From: Protopterus annectens
Taxonomy: Eukaryota; Chordata; Ceratodontiformes; Protopteridae
Direction of reading: 5' to 3'
NCBI RefSeq assembly: GCF_019279795.1
Contig: NC_056744.1
Coordinates: forward strand, 907,873,571-907,937,570
DNA length: 64,000 nucleotides
Made by a program: the position numbers and the translations under genes. The notes under the pieces are model-generated. The model ran no database searches. It saw only the letters and a program-made list of their open reading frames with translations, and had not been told where the DNA came from. Shown here piece after piece: positions 46,040 to 56,699 of this stretch (its first letter is position 1; every line of letters starts with the position of its first letter).

Positions 46040-46255
46040 TCTTCCCCCTTGAGTTTGTTTTTCATCTCACCCCCTGTCTTTCCCTTGTATCTGTCATTCC
46101 TGTCTCTCCCCTCTGTCTCCTTTTTTTTCTCTCTCAACCCTGTCCTCCTCTCTCATTCTCTTTCCCCTCTTTTTCTCTCCTCCTCCCTTTCAGCCACCAC
46201 TCTTTCTCTCTACTCTCTTTTTCTGTTTTCCTCTCTCTGTCTCTCCACTCCTTTA
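46040..46255. repeat. Polypyrimidine (CT-rich) tract, left of CR1-C
   Basis: Over 200 bases of C/T-rich sequence with many ctctct units, ending exactly where CR1-C starts. A similar tract lies at 49420-49560 on the other side of CR1-C. Confidence 0.9.
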
Positions 46256-46630
46256 GGTTCATAGGTTCATACTAGGCTATCTGCCCAAGGGCATTTATAA
46301 GCCTAGCCCATAGTTATGTGGCTTTCGCCACCCCTTTAGTTTGAATAAAAACTATGCCTATCATTTTGCTGTGCCTCTGTCAAGCAGTGACACTGAAGTA
46401 ATCCCTGGGGTATATCTGCGATCTCCCATCCATTGGTCAAGATTCCTCTTGAACAAGGCCAGAGAGGTGCTCTGCCTCACATGTACCGGGATTTTGTTCC
46501 ACAGCATAGGGAGTCTCTGGGTGATGAATCTGTCCCTCCAGCACGTTCTGTTTATAACTGTGTCAAGGTTTAAGTCTCCCGCCCTTGTGGTTCTGAGGGA
46601 TCTAGATTTTTTTGAGGCGAAGCATATTCA

Positions 46631-47931
46631 TCAAATCTGGGTTTGACACATGGCCTTGTATGTCAGGCACAGGTCACCTCTGAGCAAGCGGTATGAGACT
46701 GAATAGAGCTGGAGTTCTTTCAGTCGGGCAGCATAAGACATATTTTTGAGACCCTTTATCCTTTTGGTGAGGAACTTTTGGGGCCTTTCAAGCTGCAGCA
46801 GGTATCTGGTCAGATACATTCCGAACGGGGCATTGTACTCAATCATAGGTCTAATGAGTGATGAGTACAGGGGGACGATGACCTCCCTTGATCTAGATGT
46901 GAATCCCTTCATGATCAGGTGGGCGATATAGAAGGTTTTCCTAACTACTTTAGCAACATGAGTGTCAAACGAAAGGCTACTGTCAACCTGGGTCCCCAGA
47001 TCCCTGATGACTTTTTCTGTGCTCAGTGGATTGCCACCTATATGGTAGCTAGGGGTAACCTTGTTTTTCCCGAAGGGTATGACTATGCATTTTTTGGCGT
47101 TTAACTTCAGGCCATGGCTCTGGCACCAATTATCTGTTTCTGTGAGGCCCTTCTGGAGGATATGTGTCAGATGGGTTTTCGACTATGGCGCCCAGTTTGC
47201 AGTCATCTGCAAACTTTGTCAGCCATAACCCTCCTGTGTTTGCTTGTACTTCAGAAAAGTAGATGCCGAGCAAGAGTGGACCCAGGACTGAGCCCTGTGG
47301 GACACCACTTGTGACAGGCTTTGAGTCTGACATGGCTCCAGCAACTCTGACCCTGTGGGTTCTGTCACTTAGCCAGTTTGCAACCCATCTTGTGATGTAT
47401 GGGTTTACATTCAAGCTGATGAGTTTTTCGATGATACCTGAGTGGGGTATTGTGTCGAAGGCCTTTGCCAGGTCGAGGTAGGCTGTATGGACTGCCTTTC
47501 CCTCATCAATGGCCTTGGTGACAGTCTTGAAAAAGTCAACCAAGTTTAAGAGGCAGGATCTGCCTTTGACAAGGAAGGCCATGTGAGGTTCCTGAGTTTG
47601 AGAGGGTGGCCTGTAACATGCTACAAATTGCAGAGCAGTCGTGCCTATGGTTAATTGCACCTGGATGGTCTCCGATGCATCGTGCGTTGCCACCAACCTT
47701 GAGGTGTGGGTGTCCTTTATGAATATGGACACCCCCCCCCCCTCCTTTCTTGGTGTTGTCCAGATTTTGGGGCCGGAACGCATGATATGAGGTGAAACCT
47801 GTTAGTGCTGGGGTGCTCTCAGGAGCCTTGAACCAGGTTTCTGTCACAGCACAGACATCGATGTTCTCCATATTGAGAAGGGCCTCGAGTGCGTGCATCT
47901 TGAGATTGAGACTTCTGGCATTGAGCAGCAT
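46631..47931 (-). pseudogene. CR1-C ORF2: endonuclease joined to reverse transcriptase by internal deletion
   Basis: Opens MLLNARSLNLKMHALEALL then VCAVTETWF (endonuclease, catalytic Glu). A frameshift at the poly(C) run near 47735 leads to the 217-codon piece 47130-47783: KEGGGVSIFIKD, VACYRPPSQTQEPHMAF and at once LVKGRSCLLNLV, TAYLDLAKAFDTIPH, GVPQGSVLGPLLLGIYFSE and KFADDCKLG (both catalytic Asp kept). The rest of the endonuclease, the linker and the first third of the reverse transcriptase are missing, yet the frame is open across the join. The end (46631-46912) has the IEYNAPFGMYL block in another frame. Confidence 0.85.
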
Positions 47932-47992
47932 TACCCTTAGTTTTTTTTCTTTTTGGTGTTCTAGGGTGGTAGGTTTAGAATTTGAGCCTTGC

Positions 47993-48499
47993 CTAAAAAG
48001 GCACTATGGGGGTGGCAAGAGCCTTTGCCAATATCCGGAAGCCCAGGGGTGACAGGTGCAAGCCGTCCCTTGCGAAGCAGCGTGGCTTGTCCAGCATGTC
48101 TTCCCAGGCAGACAGACATTGGATCCCCTTTGAATGACACCAGAATTTAAGCCAATTATTAAAGCTGATCATCTTATCACTGTATTGTGGCATCATTCTA
48201 GGTGAAGGTAGGATACTGCTAAAGGTCAGGGTCATACCTGCCTGGGCTACATAATCAGAGAGCTCCTCTATGTCCCTTTTCATGTAGTCCAAGGAGGTAC
48301 GTCTCAGGTCGTTGACACCAGCGTGGACAATGATTAAGTCGTACTTGTACCTGCTGTTGAGAGACCTGAGTGCTTGCGTTATGTGGCGGATTCTAGTGCC
48401 CGACAGGCAGCTTACTGTGACTTTCTCCTTACTCAGTCTGGTGAGCGGGACGTCAGTGTGTCTGACTATGGAATCACCAATGACAAGTGTGTCTGGCAT
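47993..48499 (-). CDS. CR1 ORF1 SGNH-hydrolase (esterase) domain
   Basis: An open 168-codon frame. It begins MPDTLVIGDSIVRH: the GDS motif at residues 8-10 with Ser10 as the expected nucleophile. CLSGTRI supplies the oxyanion Gly34. HAGVNDLR at 59-66 holds the GxND block (Asn63). DGLHLSPLG at 145-153 gives the Asp145/His148 pair. All four SGNH blocks are thus present and in order, as in ORF1 esterases of some CR1/L2 LINEs. The role in retrotransposition is uncertain; binding or hydrolysis of lipid has been proposed for the family. A frameshift at about 48500 separates it from the upstream zinc-motif piece. Confidence 0.8.
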   Translation of the reverse strand: MPDTLVIGDSIVRHTDVPLTRLSKEKVTVSCLSGTRIRHITQALRSLNSRYKYDLIIVHAGVNDLRRTSLDYMKRDIEELSDYVAQAGMTLTFSSILPSPRMMPQYSDKMISFNNWLKFWCHSKGIQCLSAWEDMLDKPRCFARDGLHLSPLGFRILAKALATPIVPF

Positions 48500-48962
48500 T
48501 TTGTTTGGCCTTAAGGGCTGTGACTGTTTGACACACTGACTGTGTGGTCTGTGTGTTGCATGTTGGGTCGTGAGGTGGTAGTTGTTTGGGTGTCTGCTTT
48601 GGTGGCCTCTGCTGTTTTGGTAAATTTTTGATCAGAGCCTCCGAGTATGTCTTTGTGTGAGTATGTGTATGATTTGAAGTTGTGATGGTACCATATGTGA
48701 TTGGGTATGTATTGTGTGTGGTTACCTTCTCCTCCTGTCTGGTCTTGCCAGTCCTATGTTGAGAGAGCTCAGCCTCCAGTTTGGCCGTATAGTTGCATCT
48801 CTCGCATGTATTTGTGTTTTGTGGGAGAAGGAGAGGATTGTCTGTGTACATGAGGCAATTGTAACATTGCCTCAATATTCCCAGGTTCACCAGTTGAGCT
48901 GGAGAGGACACTAGCAACTGATCCCACGACATACTAGAAGTAGTAGATAAAGAGACTTTCAA
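48474..48962 (-). pseudogene. CR1 ORF1 N-terminal zinc-motif region
   Basis: 162 codons: after a Ser-rich start, CYNC then CERC about 20 residues apart (a zinc-ribbon or PHD-like Cys4 pattern), a short coiled coil (TAKLEAELSQ), then a Thr/Pro/His-rich linker. This is the usual layout before the esterase in CR1 ORF1. Its last codons overlap the esterase start in another frame, so one indel near 48500 broke a single ORF1 of about 320 codons. Confidence 0.65.
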
Positions 48963-49419
48963 AGGACTCCGGGGAAGTGGGTTTTAGGCTGGTGGGGTAC
49001 TATCTATAATAAGAGTGCTTTATCAAGGTGCAAGTACTGTAGGAGTAAGTGCTAGGCTTTACAGATAGAGAATAGTCTACTTGGGAATCAAGTAGAGATG
49101 AACTTTTCAGTTATAGGATATGCTGGTTAGATCAGCAGTACAGCTCGAGGAAGGTAGTTCTAAGGGAAAATTTGAAGAGTGGAATTTAGATGGCCCGAAT
49201 AGTTTAACCTTGTTTAACCGCCGCTGCTCTTGTGTACAACAGTGGCAACTCCGCGCTAACGCGCGTTTAGCGTGTTTTATAGCAGGGGGCTGAAGGGAGC
49301 TAGGAATTGGCCCAAAACGACCAATGGACTACTAGTTTCTGGCTGAAACTTCACCAAATCGGACAAAAAGGCCGGTCAGTGCTTCCCACTCCCACTGGTA
49401 AGTTTCAAAGTCTTTTCCA

Positions 49420-49570
49420 CGTCCCTGTTTTTGTCCCTCTCTGTCTCTCCCCAAATATATCTGGCTGTCCCTTCCCCCCTCTTTCCTTCACCACTCCTCT
49501 CTCACTCTCTCCCTCACCCACTCTCTCTCACTCTGTCTCCCCTCCCTCTTTGTCCTTTCTCAGTCTCTGT
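49420..49570. repeat. Polypyrimidine (CT-rich) tract, right of CR1-C
   Basis: C/T-rich with ctctctc units, resembling 46040-46255. The Ser/Pro/Leu-rich open frames across it are low-complexity artefacts. Confidence 0.88.
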
Positions 49571-50510
49571 GTGGGTGATAGGGGAAGGGAGACATTCTCA
49601 CATGTGCACATATTGCTTTTTTGTTTTGATTACTTTGGATAAACAACAAGGCCATGTTTAGCAAGCATTTAAAAAATATGGTGGCTGTTAGGTTATTTTT
49701 CTGTCCAAGCTTCACAGCAACTTAATATGCTGTCGTGAATTTTTTTTTTTTTTTTTTTTTTAATTGGGCAGTATCTGTACATTAAGATCCTGCTAGAGAA
49801 TGTTCTGTCAGTAGGGGATTGGTGTGTGATTATCGCATTATCTAAGGTACATCTAATTCATTAAAGGATGATGAAAATGCTTTAACCCAACACACAAATG
49901 TGGATCTTCCCTTTTTGAATGTAATTGAGTCTTACCCAAGTTGCACAGACATTTGAGAGATGGTTGTACTGACAACTTACTGTCTTTATGCAGCTTGAAC
50001 TGGAGCTCTGTCTTCCTCCTGCCTAAGATATGTTCAGCATAAAGCCTTTAGTGAAATATTAAAGGGTTCAGTGAAGTCTTGGGTCTTTAAATGTTAATTA
50101 TTTTGATCATGTTGAGTGTTTGTTTTTCTTTTTAATTGATAGTAATAGGTATATATGCTGCATTTTTAACTATAAATCTTTTTAGTCTGTTTAAACATTG
50201 ATGGTGAATGTTTGCTATATTGAATTATTTTGTTGTTTTATCTAGGCTTGGTGTGCCATGTGTGTTGTGTACTAACTTTCACTGATTTAATGCTGCTAGC
50301 CATTTATTTGTCCTGTTTGCACTCTTTCCAGAATTTACAGCTTGCATTTCAGCAGACTCTGCAATGCTTCTAGAGTTTGAATATCTCCCTTATTGTAGGA
50401 GAATATCCTGAACACAAAATCATAACAGTTCTACCTTAGGACATGTTCTACATGAGAATGCTGGTCTTCATTCCACCAGCACTGCAAAAGGTTGAATGGA
50501 AGATTTAGAT
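49571..50510. other. Unassigned intronic sequence
   Basis: Contains a T-run at 49740-49762. No gene or element recognised. Confidence 0.3.
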
Positions 50511-50655
50511 CTGAAGTAGATTACTTCATTTGGTCTTCAACCTGTGGGTTACAGATCCATATCGGATCCAAGCCGGCAACTTTTACAAATATCTGCTCCA
50601 AACTCCTCCCCTACCCATAATACACCTCCACTGACTTCCATCCCCAGATCTCGTT
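50511..50655 (+). repeat. DIRS left inverted terminal repeat
   Basis: ctgaagtagattacttcatt.. to cttccatccccag. About 145 bases; it is an imperfect inverted copy of 56310-56481 (shared: tcttcaacctgtgggtta, cggcaacttttac, ccaaactcctccc). Confidence 0.88.
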
Positions 50656-50865
50656 TGCCGCGAATAGCTTATGCATTGTGATCTCTTGAGACCCAACTTT
50701 TTCAAGTGGATAAAAACCTTCTGAATATTTTTTTTTTTTTTTTCTCAAAATCGTTGGGTAATGTTAGTATAGTTTCCCCTTTCTCCTCCCCTGGCTTGGT
50801 GCGTCGAGTTATTGTGTTTTAGAGTAGTTAGAGTAGTTTTGTATTGTTGTGTGGATTGTTGCTTC

Positions 50866-50872
<7 letters not shown>

Positions 50873-50921
<49 letters not shown>
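50873..50921. repeat. (TG)n microsatellite in the DIRS 5' leader
   Basis: About 24 TG units 33 bases before the gag ATG. A repeat expansion inside the element. Confidence 0.95.
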
Positions 50922-50922
<1 letters not shown>

Positions 50923-50954
50923 AGAAAGAAACAACCTTTCTTTCTACTGATAGT

Positions 50955-53000
50955 ATGACCGACAAGCCTATTTTCAAACATTGCACTGAGTGTGGCCATA
51001 AATTATCCCCTGCAGATGGGCCACCACTGTGTGTTATGTGCTTGGGTGTGGCCCATCTAAGTGTAGATTGCACTATTTGTGCAGGCTTCAACCCCCGTGC
51101 CATTAAGGATAGGAAGGCCAAGTTGGCCCTCAAAGGCCTTCTTCCCCCTTCAGAGACTGTTTCCTCATCTCTGGCTTCGGTCACAGCGGCTGCTTTGGCC
51201 ACCTCTCCTTCCTCTTCCCCTGGCTTCTCCTCCCTCCCAGGCTGGGACTCCACCTTCTGTACAAAAGCCTGTGGAAGCGGAGTGGAAAATGGGTAGAGAG
51301 AGGGAGAGAGAGTCGAAGGCGAGAGAAAAGCAAAAGAGGTCTCTGGACCTCCCTTCACCTGTGAAAACATTACGGATCTGTGACTCCCCTAAGCTCCAAT
51401 CTCCAAGGTTCTCCTTGGAGCTGGAGGGGACACGTTCAGCTTCTAGGGCCTTGGTGCCCTGACCTGCCAGGTCAGAGTCCGTGGCCTCGTTGCGGTCCAC
51501 TTGCTTTTTGTCTGAGGTAGATATGGATAAAATAAGGTTTATCCATACTCTGATCCAGATGGGGGTCTTGCCAGCCCCCCTCTCCCTAAGGAGAGGGGAG
51601 CTTGCTTCCTTTTTTCCAGCAGATATCCTTCTCCGATCCGACCTTTGGGTTCTGAGTATTTGGATTCAAGGATGGCTTTGGCCAGGGGGTCGGCGCCAAT
51701 GGTACCTGCTTCCTCTATGCCGACTGCTTCCTGGAGCATGTCGGATCCAAGCCGCTCAGATCCAAGCCGCTCTCGGAGCCGGAGCTTGTGTGTCTGATGC
51801 GAGGGAGTGGAACTTTTTTCATCGGTTCTGCCTTTGTTGGGCCAGGTTCCCTCCCTTTGGAGCTCCGTCCACTTCGGGCCAGCTCCGATTCTCTCTTTGG
51901 ACCCGGGAAGACCAGCCTCCTTATTGGTTTCTCAGGAGGTTCACTCTCCTTCGGCATTCAGCGTAGCAGAAAGGGTTCTCTCCATTGGATCGAGACCCCT
52001 GACTGCCCTCTCGGACTCCACCCAGACCCCCTCGGCTTTGTCTACGGTCCCCATCGCTTTACCAGAGGGACAGCCCATGCTCGAAGAGCCTCAGATGGTC
52101 CCCCCTGAGGAACAAGTGGCTTGCGAGTTTCCCCTGGAGAGCCCCACCGGAGAGGTACCTCACAAGCATATGTACAAGAGGAGGTACTTGGACTCCCCCG
52201 AGTCCCTCACCGAGGGCATGGACTTGGATGATGGAGAAGATTCCCCTAGGTTACCTCCCGAGGATGTCTCCTTTGGAGACCTCATGGAAATCCTGTGCCA
52301 GCGAGGAGGTTGGTCTGCCTCCAAACCTTCTGACGAGTCTGTGTTCCTGGAGGCTTTCGGCACAGGCCCATCTAGTTGGTGTCCCCTCCCACGGATCCTT
52401 TGGTGGATCTGGTCACCTCGCGGGCATGGAAGGAACCGGACGCTATGTAACCAATTCCAAAAAGACCCAACAAAATTTTAAGCACCCCCCCCCCCCCCCA
52501 CACCATAGACAGACCTGCATGGAACAAGGGCTCCTCCGTAGACGCTATGGTGCTAGCAGCAGCCACGAAGAACTTCCTCAGGAGAGTTCCCCGGTTCATC
52601 CTCCTGACCAGAGTCGCGGATGGACCGCCTAGGGTAGCGGTTTACACTTCAGCTACCTTTTCTATTAGGGCGTTGAACTACCTGGCCCAAGTCACCAGAC
52701 TTAAACGTGACCTGCTAAAGGAGCTGGAGGAGTGCCCCCCCCCCCAAGTCCATGTCGCAGGAGGACAAGGCTTCGTTCTCTGCGAGGATTGCCACTTTAA
52801 AAGCAGTCTCCAACACATCCATGCGACTCCTATTACATGCTATGGAAGGAGTGGCTAGGGCCTCTTGGTCTGGGGTGTCCATGAGGCGCAGCACCTGGCT
52901 CAGGTTATGTCAATTTTCGGAACAATTCAAGGCATTCTTTGCCAATGCCCCTTATGATGGCTCTTCTGTTTTTGGTAAGACTGTCAAAGGGACCTTAATC
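50955..53000 (+). pseudogene. DIRS gag-like protein, frameshifted
   Basis: Starts MTDKPIFKHCTECG at 50955. The N terminus has three Cys pairs (CTEC, CVMCLGVAH, CTIC), the Cys/His arrangement of DIRS gag proteins. Then come Ser/Pro-rich stretches with multiple frame changes. A later stretch, FLRRVPRFIL and LKRDLLKELEE (52547-52760), resembles the helical end of DIRS gag. C-runs at 52486-52499 and 52735-52746 coincide with frame changes. The frame was probably one gene of about 680 codons. The reading 51807-52481 is treated as part of this mosaic, not a gene. Confidence 0.68.
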
Positions 53001-53285
53001 TAGAGTGAGGAGGACGGGAAGACGCTGTCTGCCATCGAGATCCGCTTCTCAAACCCTCAAAGGTCTCTTTTCTAGAACCAGAGAGGGCAAAAAAAGATGT
53101 GATTCCAGAAGTCACAGTATTCCTGGGACACTCTGGGCTCAGAGGCAGAAGGGGACAGAATGGACGCCGGTCTGGAGGTTGAGGGGGTCAGAGGAATTTT
53201 GGGTCTCGAACCTTTCTCTGACAGACCTGGGCAACAACCCTAAGGCGGTGTCCGACTGCTCTACTCTGGAGGCAGTCTGGGACGA

Positions 53286-54714
53286 TTGTCCTTGCACCTA
53301 GTGGTATGGGAGTCCATAACAACAGACCTCTGGGTGCTTCAGATCATATCCAGAGGATATTCTATCCCCTTCGTGGGTTCCCGCAAATCTCCCAGACACC
53401 ACCTGGATGTTCCACCCATGCAAAGGGAGGCAGCAGCACAGGAAATTTCCAAGCTGCTAGAAAAACGAGCCATCGAAACCATCCCCCCAGATAGTCTGGA
53501 TTGGGCTTCTATTCAAGGTTCTTTTTGGTACCAAAGAAAATGGGGGACTTTTTTCTGGACCTCTCTGCCCTGAACCTGTCAGTTGCCAAAGAGAAGTTCC
53601 GTATGGTCACATTACAGTCCATCATGCCGTACCTGCAAGAGAGCGACTGGATGTGTTCGTTAGACCTCCAGTATGCTTACTATCACATAAAAATGCACAG
53701 AAGCTCCAGGAGGTTCCTCCACTTCCGGCTAGGAGTCGATCATTACCAATTTCGAGCCCTACCCTTTGGTCTCAACACAGACCCCAGGGTGTTTACCAAA
53801 GTGATGATGGTGGTGGTAGAGGCTCACCTGAGGCTTCAGGGAATTCAGTTCTATCCGTACCTGGACAATTGGCTCCTCACTGCTCCTACCAGGCGTATAC
53901 TCTCCCAAACCAGGGATTATTTCCTGACTCTTGTCCTGTGTTTGGGAATCACAATCAACTCCTCCAAATCTCTCTTGGATCCTGTACAGATGGTAGACTA
54001 CATCGGTGCCAGGATAGATACTCTTCAGTGCAAATTCTTCCTGACCTTGGAGAGAGTTCAAAACCTGAGGATGCATGTCTCCCTGATCTACCACTCTCAT
54101 CTCCCAATGGCGGAATCGGTATTGATGGTCATGGGCTTGATGGTGGTGACCATAACTCTTCTCCCATGTGCCCAGTTACACATGAGAATTCTACAGTGGA
54201 CTCTAGCTGTACAGTGGTCCCTGTTGGAACTTCCATTGGCATATCCAATTTAACTCCGAGTCTGTCGTTCGTCCCTCGTATGGTGGTTGTGCTCTCTGGA
54301 CATTTTGGAGGGATGACCCTTTGTTCCAGCCCTGGCCTAAGCCACAGTGACCACGGATCCCTCCCAACTTGTGTGTGGGGGGGGCATTGTTTGGGCATGA
54401 CAGTCCAAGGCCTGTGGTCCCCCGTAGAGACCAACTTGCACATAAATGTCCTAGAGATGAGGGCAGTCCTTCTAGCGTTGCAGGTCCTTCATGCCTTTCT
54501 TCCTCTGGGAACGATTGTAATTCAGACTGACAACATGTCAGTGGTCTGGTATATCAACAAACAGGGAGGGACCAGATCTTACCCCCTTTGTTGTGAGGCC
54601 ATCAGAGTGTGGGAATGGACCCTCTCCACCAGTCGCTTTCTCATTGCAATGTACATTCCGGGAAGGTTCAACATTCTAGCGGACAGGCTATTGGACCATT
54701 CTGATGCCTTATGA
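53286..54714 (+). pseudogene. DIRS reverse transcriptase and RNase H
   Basis: 53286-53500: VLQIISRGYSIPFV and REAAAQEISKLLEKRAIE, the DIRS pol N terminus. 53501-54253: FYSRFFLVPKK, LDLSALN, FRMVTLQSIMPYL, CSLDLQYAYYHIKM (catalytic Asp), FRALPFGLNT and FYPYLDNWLL. The YLDD box reads YLDN, so the second active-site Asp is changed. RNase H follows in another frame up to 54714: HINVLEMRAVLLAL (Glu), IQTDNMSVVWYINKQGG (Asp) and FNILADRL (Asp). Frameshifts near 53505 and 54200. The enzyme would copy the element's RNA. Confidence 0.88.
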
Positions 54715-54956
54715 GTGGTCTCTGAATCTGTCAGTAGCGGAAACAGATCTTCAGCGAGTGGGGTCAACCTTGCTGCGATCTCCTCGCATCTCCTTCAAAC
54801 ACGAAGTGCAGTAAGTTTTTTGCTCTGAACCCCCTGCCGGGGGAATCCCTCAGAGATGCTCTAGTTCATGCTTGGCCTCCCGGTCTTCTGTATGCTTACC
54901 CACCAGTACCTCTTTTTCCGAGGTTTCTACAGAAAGCTTGTTGACTGGGGAGCAAA

Positions 54957-56010
54957 GTGATCCTCATTGCCCTGTTCTGGCTCTGCCTTGGATCCCATTC
55001 AGGATCTAATTTCACACCCATCGGGGGTGCCTCATCCGAATCTAGACAGTTTGAAGCTCACAGCTTGGCTGCTCCAGTTTCCATGATTGCTAGGACTCCT
55101 GGACTATCCTCAGATCTATTTTGGTGGCTGCTCATAAGTCTTCAACCAGGAACGTTTATCGCAGCAAGTGGAAACTTTTTCCTTTTGGGCCTCTCAGAGG
55201 AGTTTAGACCCTTTCATGGCTCCTGTTTCTACCATTCTTGATTTTCTAGCTGATATTTTTCAACATGGAGCTAGTTCTTCTACTGTCAAGGTTCAGTTGG
55301 CTGCCATCTCTCATTTTCATGTGGGTGAGAATTCTGCGTAAAGTCTTTATTAAAGGCATCTTTTTGTTACGTCCCCCGGTCAAAGATCATTTTCCCCCAT
55401 GGGACCTTACTATGGTTCTTCAAGCTTTGGTCGTTCTGCCTTTCGAACCTGCCATAACTGCAGATCTGAAATATTTATCTTGGAAAACAGTTTTTCTGGT
55501 AGCTATTACCTCTGCCAAAAGGGTTTCAGAATCACCGGCCTTGTCCATCAAAGCTAGGGTTTCCCATCGAACCAATCCATACTTTCTTCCTAAGGTGGCA
55601 TCACCAGTCAATATCAATCGGACCACCAATTTGCCTGTGTTTTTTCCTAATTTTACTAACAAGAAGGAATACAAACTCCACCTGTTGGATGTTCATAGAC
55701 AGTTGCGATTCTATTTACACAAGACAAAGAATTTTCGTAAATCTGATCAATTGTTTGTATCCTTCTATAAACCCTTTTTGGGGAAACCTATTTCCAAGGT
55801 CACTATTGCTAGATGGATTTCTTCATGCATCCTTCAGGTCTAGAAGGACAGAGGCATATCTCCTCCAGGTCAAGTAAAAGCTCATTCCACTAGGTCCGTG
55901 GCTACATCTGCGGCCTTTTCGTCTAGTGTGTCTTGGATATTTGTTCTGCAGCTACTTGGTCCTCACCTCATACGTTTATTTCTCACTACAAATTAGATTT
56001 GACTTCCAGA
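54957..56010 (+). pseudogene. DIRS tyrosine recombinase
   Basis: 55265-55843 reads 192 codons with FPPWDLTMVLQAL, YLSWKTVFLVAITSAKRVSE (first catalytic Arg in the AKRVSE block) and KVTIARWISSCI. After a shift at about 55843, AHSTRSVATSAAFSS gives the His-x-x-Arg pair (about 55880). ATWSSPHTFISHYKLDL, in a further frame near 55950-55995, gives the nucleophile Tyr. All four catalytic positions remain, though not in one frame. This enzyme inserts the circular DNA copy in DIRS elements. 54957-55241 is its weaker N-terminal part. Confidence 0.83.
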
Positions 56011-56093
56011 AGGAGAGCCTCCTTTGGTTCCGTGGTGCTCCGGAATATCCTTTCATGAGGACCTCCAAGGAGTTTAGTAGCTGGACACTCTGT

Positions 56094-56195
56094 CCCACAG
56101 GCTGAAGACCAAATGAAGTAAACTACTTCAGAAAAGAAGTTATGTACTCACCATAACGTTCCATCTGAATAGTTGTATTTCATTTGTCTTCAACC
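56094..56195. repeat. DIRS internal complementary region
   Basis: 56094-56131 is the reverse complement of the left terminus (50511-50548, two mismatches). 56136-56195 is the reverse complement of the right terminus (56422-56481). A four-base A spacer joins them. This region is known to template rebuilding of the ends during replication. Confidence 0.9.
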
Positions 56196-56309
56196 GTCCC
56201 TCCCTCCTTCCCCCGGAGCTTAGCATATGATCAGCCTATGGCTGCAGTATACATCACAAGTAATTTTTTTCAGGTCGGGTTATCAGAATAAGGTTCAGCA
56301 AACTCAGTC

Positions 56310-56481
56310 TGAGGATGGAAGGCAGTGGACGTGTGTTATGGGTAAGGGGAGGAGTTTGGAGCGCGGAGCAGATGCTAGTAAAAGTTGCCGTCTCTGATCC
56401 GATACGGATCCATAACCCACAGGTTGAAGACAAATTAAGTACAAGTACTCAGATGGAACATTATGGTGTGTACATAACTTC
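56310..56481 (-). repeat. DIRS right inverted terminal repeat
   Basis: Reverse complement of the left repeat, with an extra outer part (gttccatctgag..) matched only by the internal complementary region. Confidence 0.85.
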
Positions 56482-56699
56482 TTTTTTCATGGATATCTAC
56501 AACTCTGTTGATCTGAGAGGATATTTAGAAGCCTAGCCCTGCATTCCACTGAAATTTTTAATCCTTGTAACTTAAGTATGAGTAACCAAGAGGCCGGCAG
56601 AATATTTACACGTTGCCCCTGTCCATAAAGGCCAAGTGAGCTAAACCAGGATTTAATTTTTGGGTTCCTAGCCACTCATCCAGATTGAATAGAGTAAGG
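56482..56699. other. Unassigned intronic sequence
   Basis: Flank of the DIRS element; the CR1 to the right may begin somewhere in it. Confidence 0.3.

Larger units (their letters stand above)
46256..49400 (-). mobile_element. CR1 LINE, copy C, with ORF1 and internally deleted ORF2
   Basis: About 3.1 kb, minus strand: 3' end at 46256 (reverse complement ends cctatgaacct), ORF2 (46631-47931), ORF1 (47993-48962) and a GC-rich 5' part up to about 49400. Order and content fit a CR1 that reaches its 5' end but lost an internal piece of ORF2. The best-preserved CR1 of the window. Confidence 0.85.
50511..56481 (+). mobile_element. Structurally complete DIRS-type tyrosine-recombinase retrotransposon
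   Basis: 5.97 kb. Left end 50511 and right end 56481 are defined by an internal complementary region (56094-56195), whose halves are reverse complements of the two termini. Between the ends come gag-like, reverse transcriptase/RNase H and tyrosine recombinase genes, all on the plus strand. No long terminal repeats and no target duplication are seen, as expected: DIRS elements integrate through a circular intermediate by recombination. Genes are broken by frameshifts, several at C-runs. Confidence 0.92.

Noticed and set aside
46009..46275. Two overlapping Ser/Leu/Phe-rich frames
   Set aside because: Low-complexity polypyrimidine tract.
49307..49661. Ser/Pro/Leu-rich frames right of CR1-C
   Set aside because: CT-rich tract, no family features.
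51807..52481. 224-codon frame as a separate gene
   Set aside because: It lies within the frameshifted DIRS gag region, with alternative overlapping frames and low-complexity composition.
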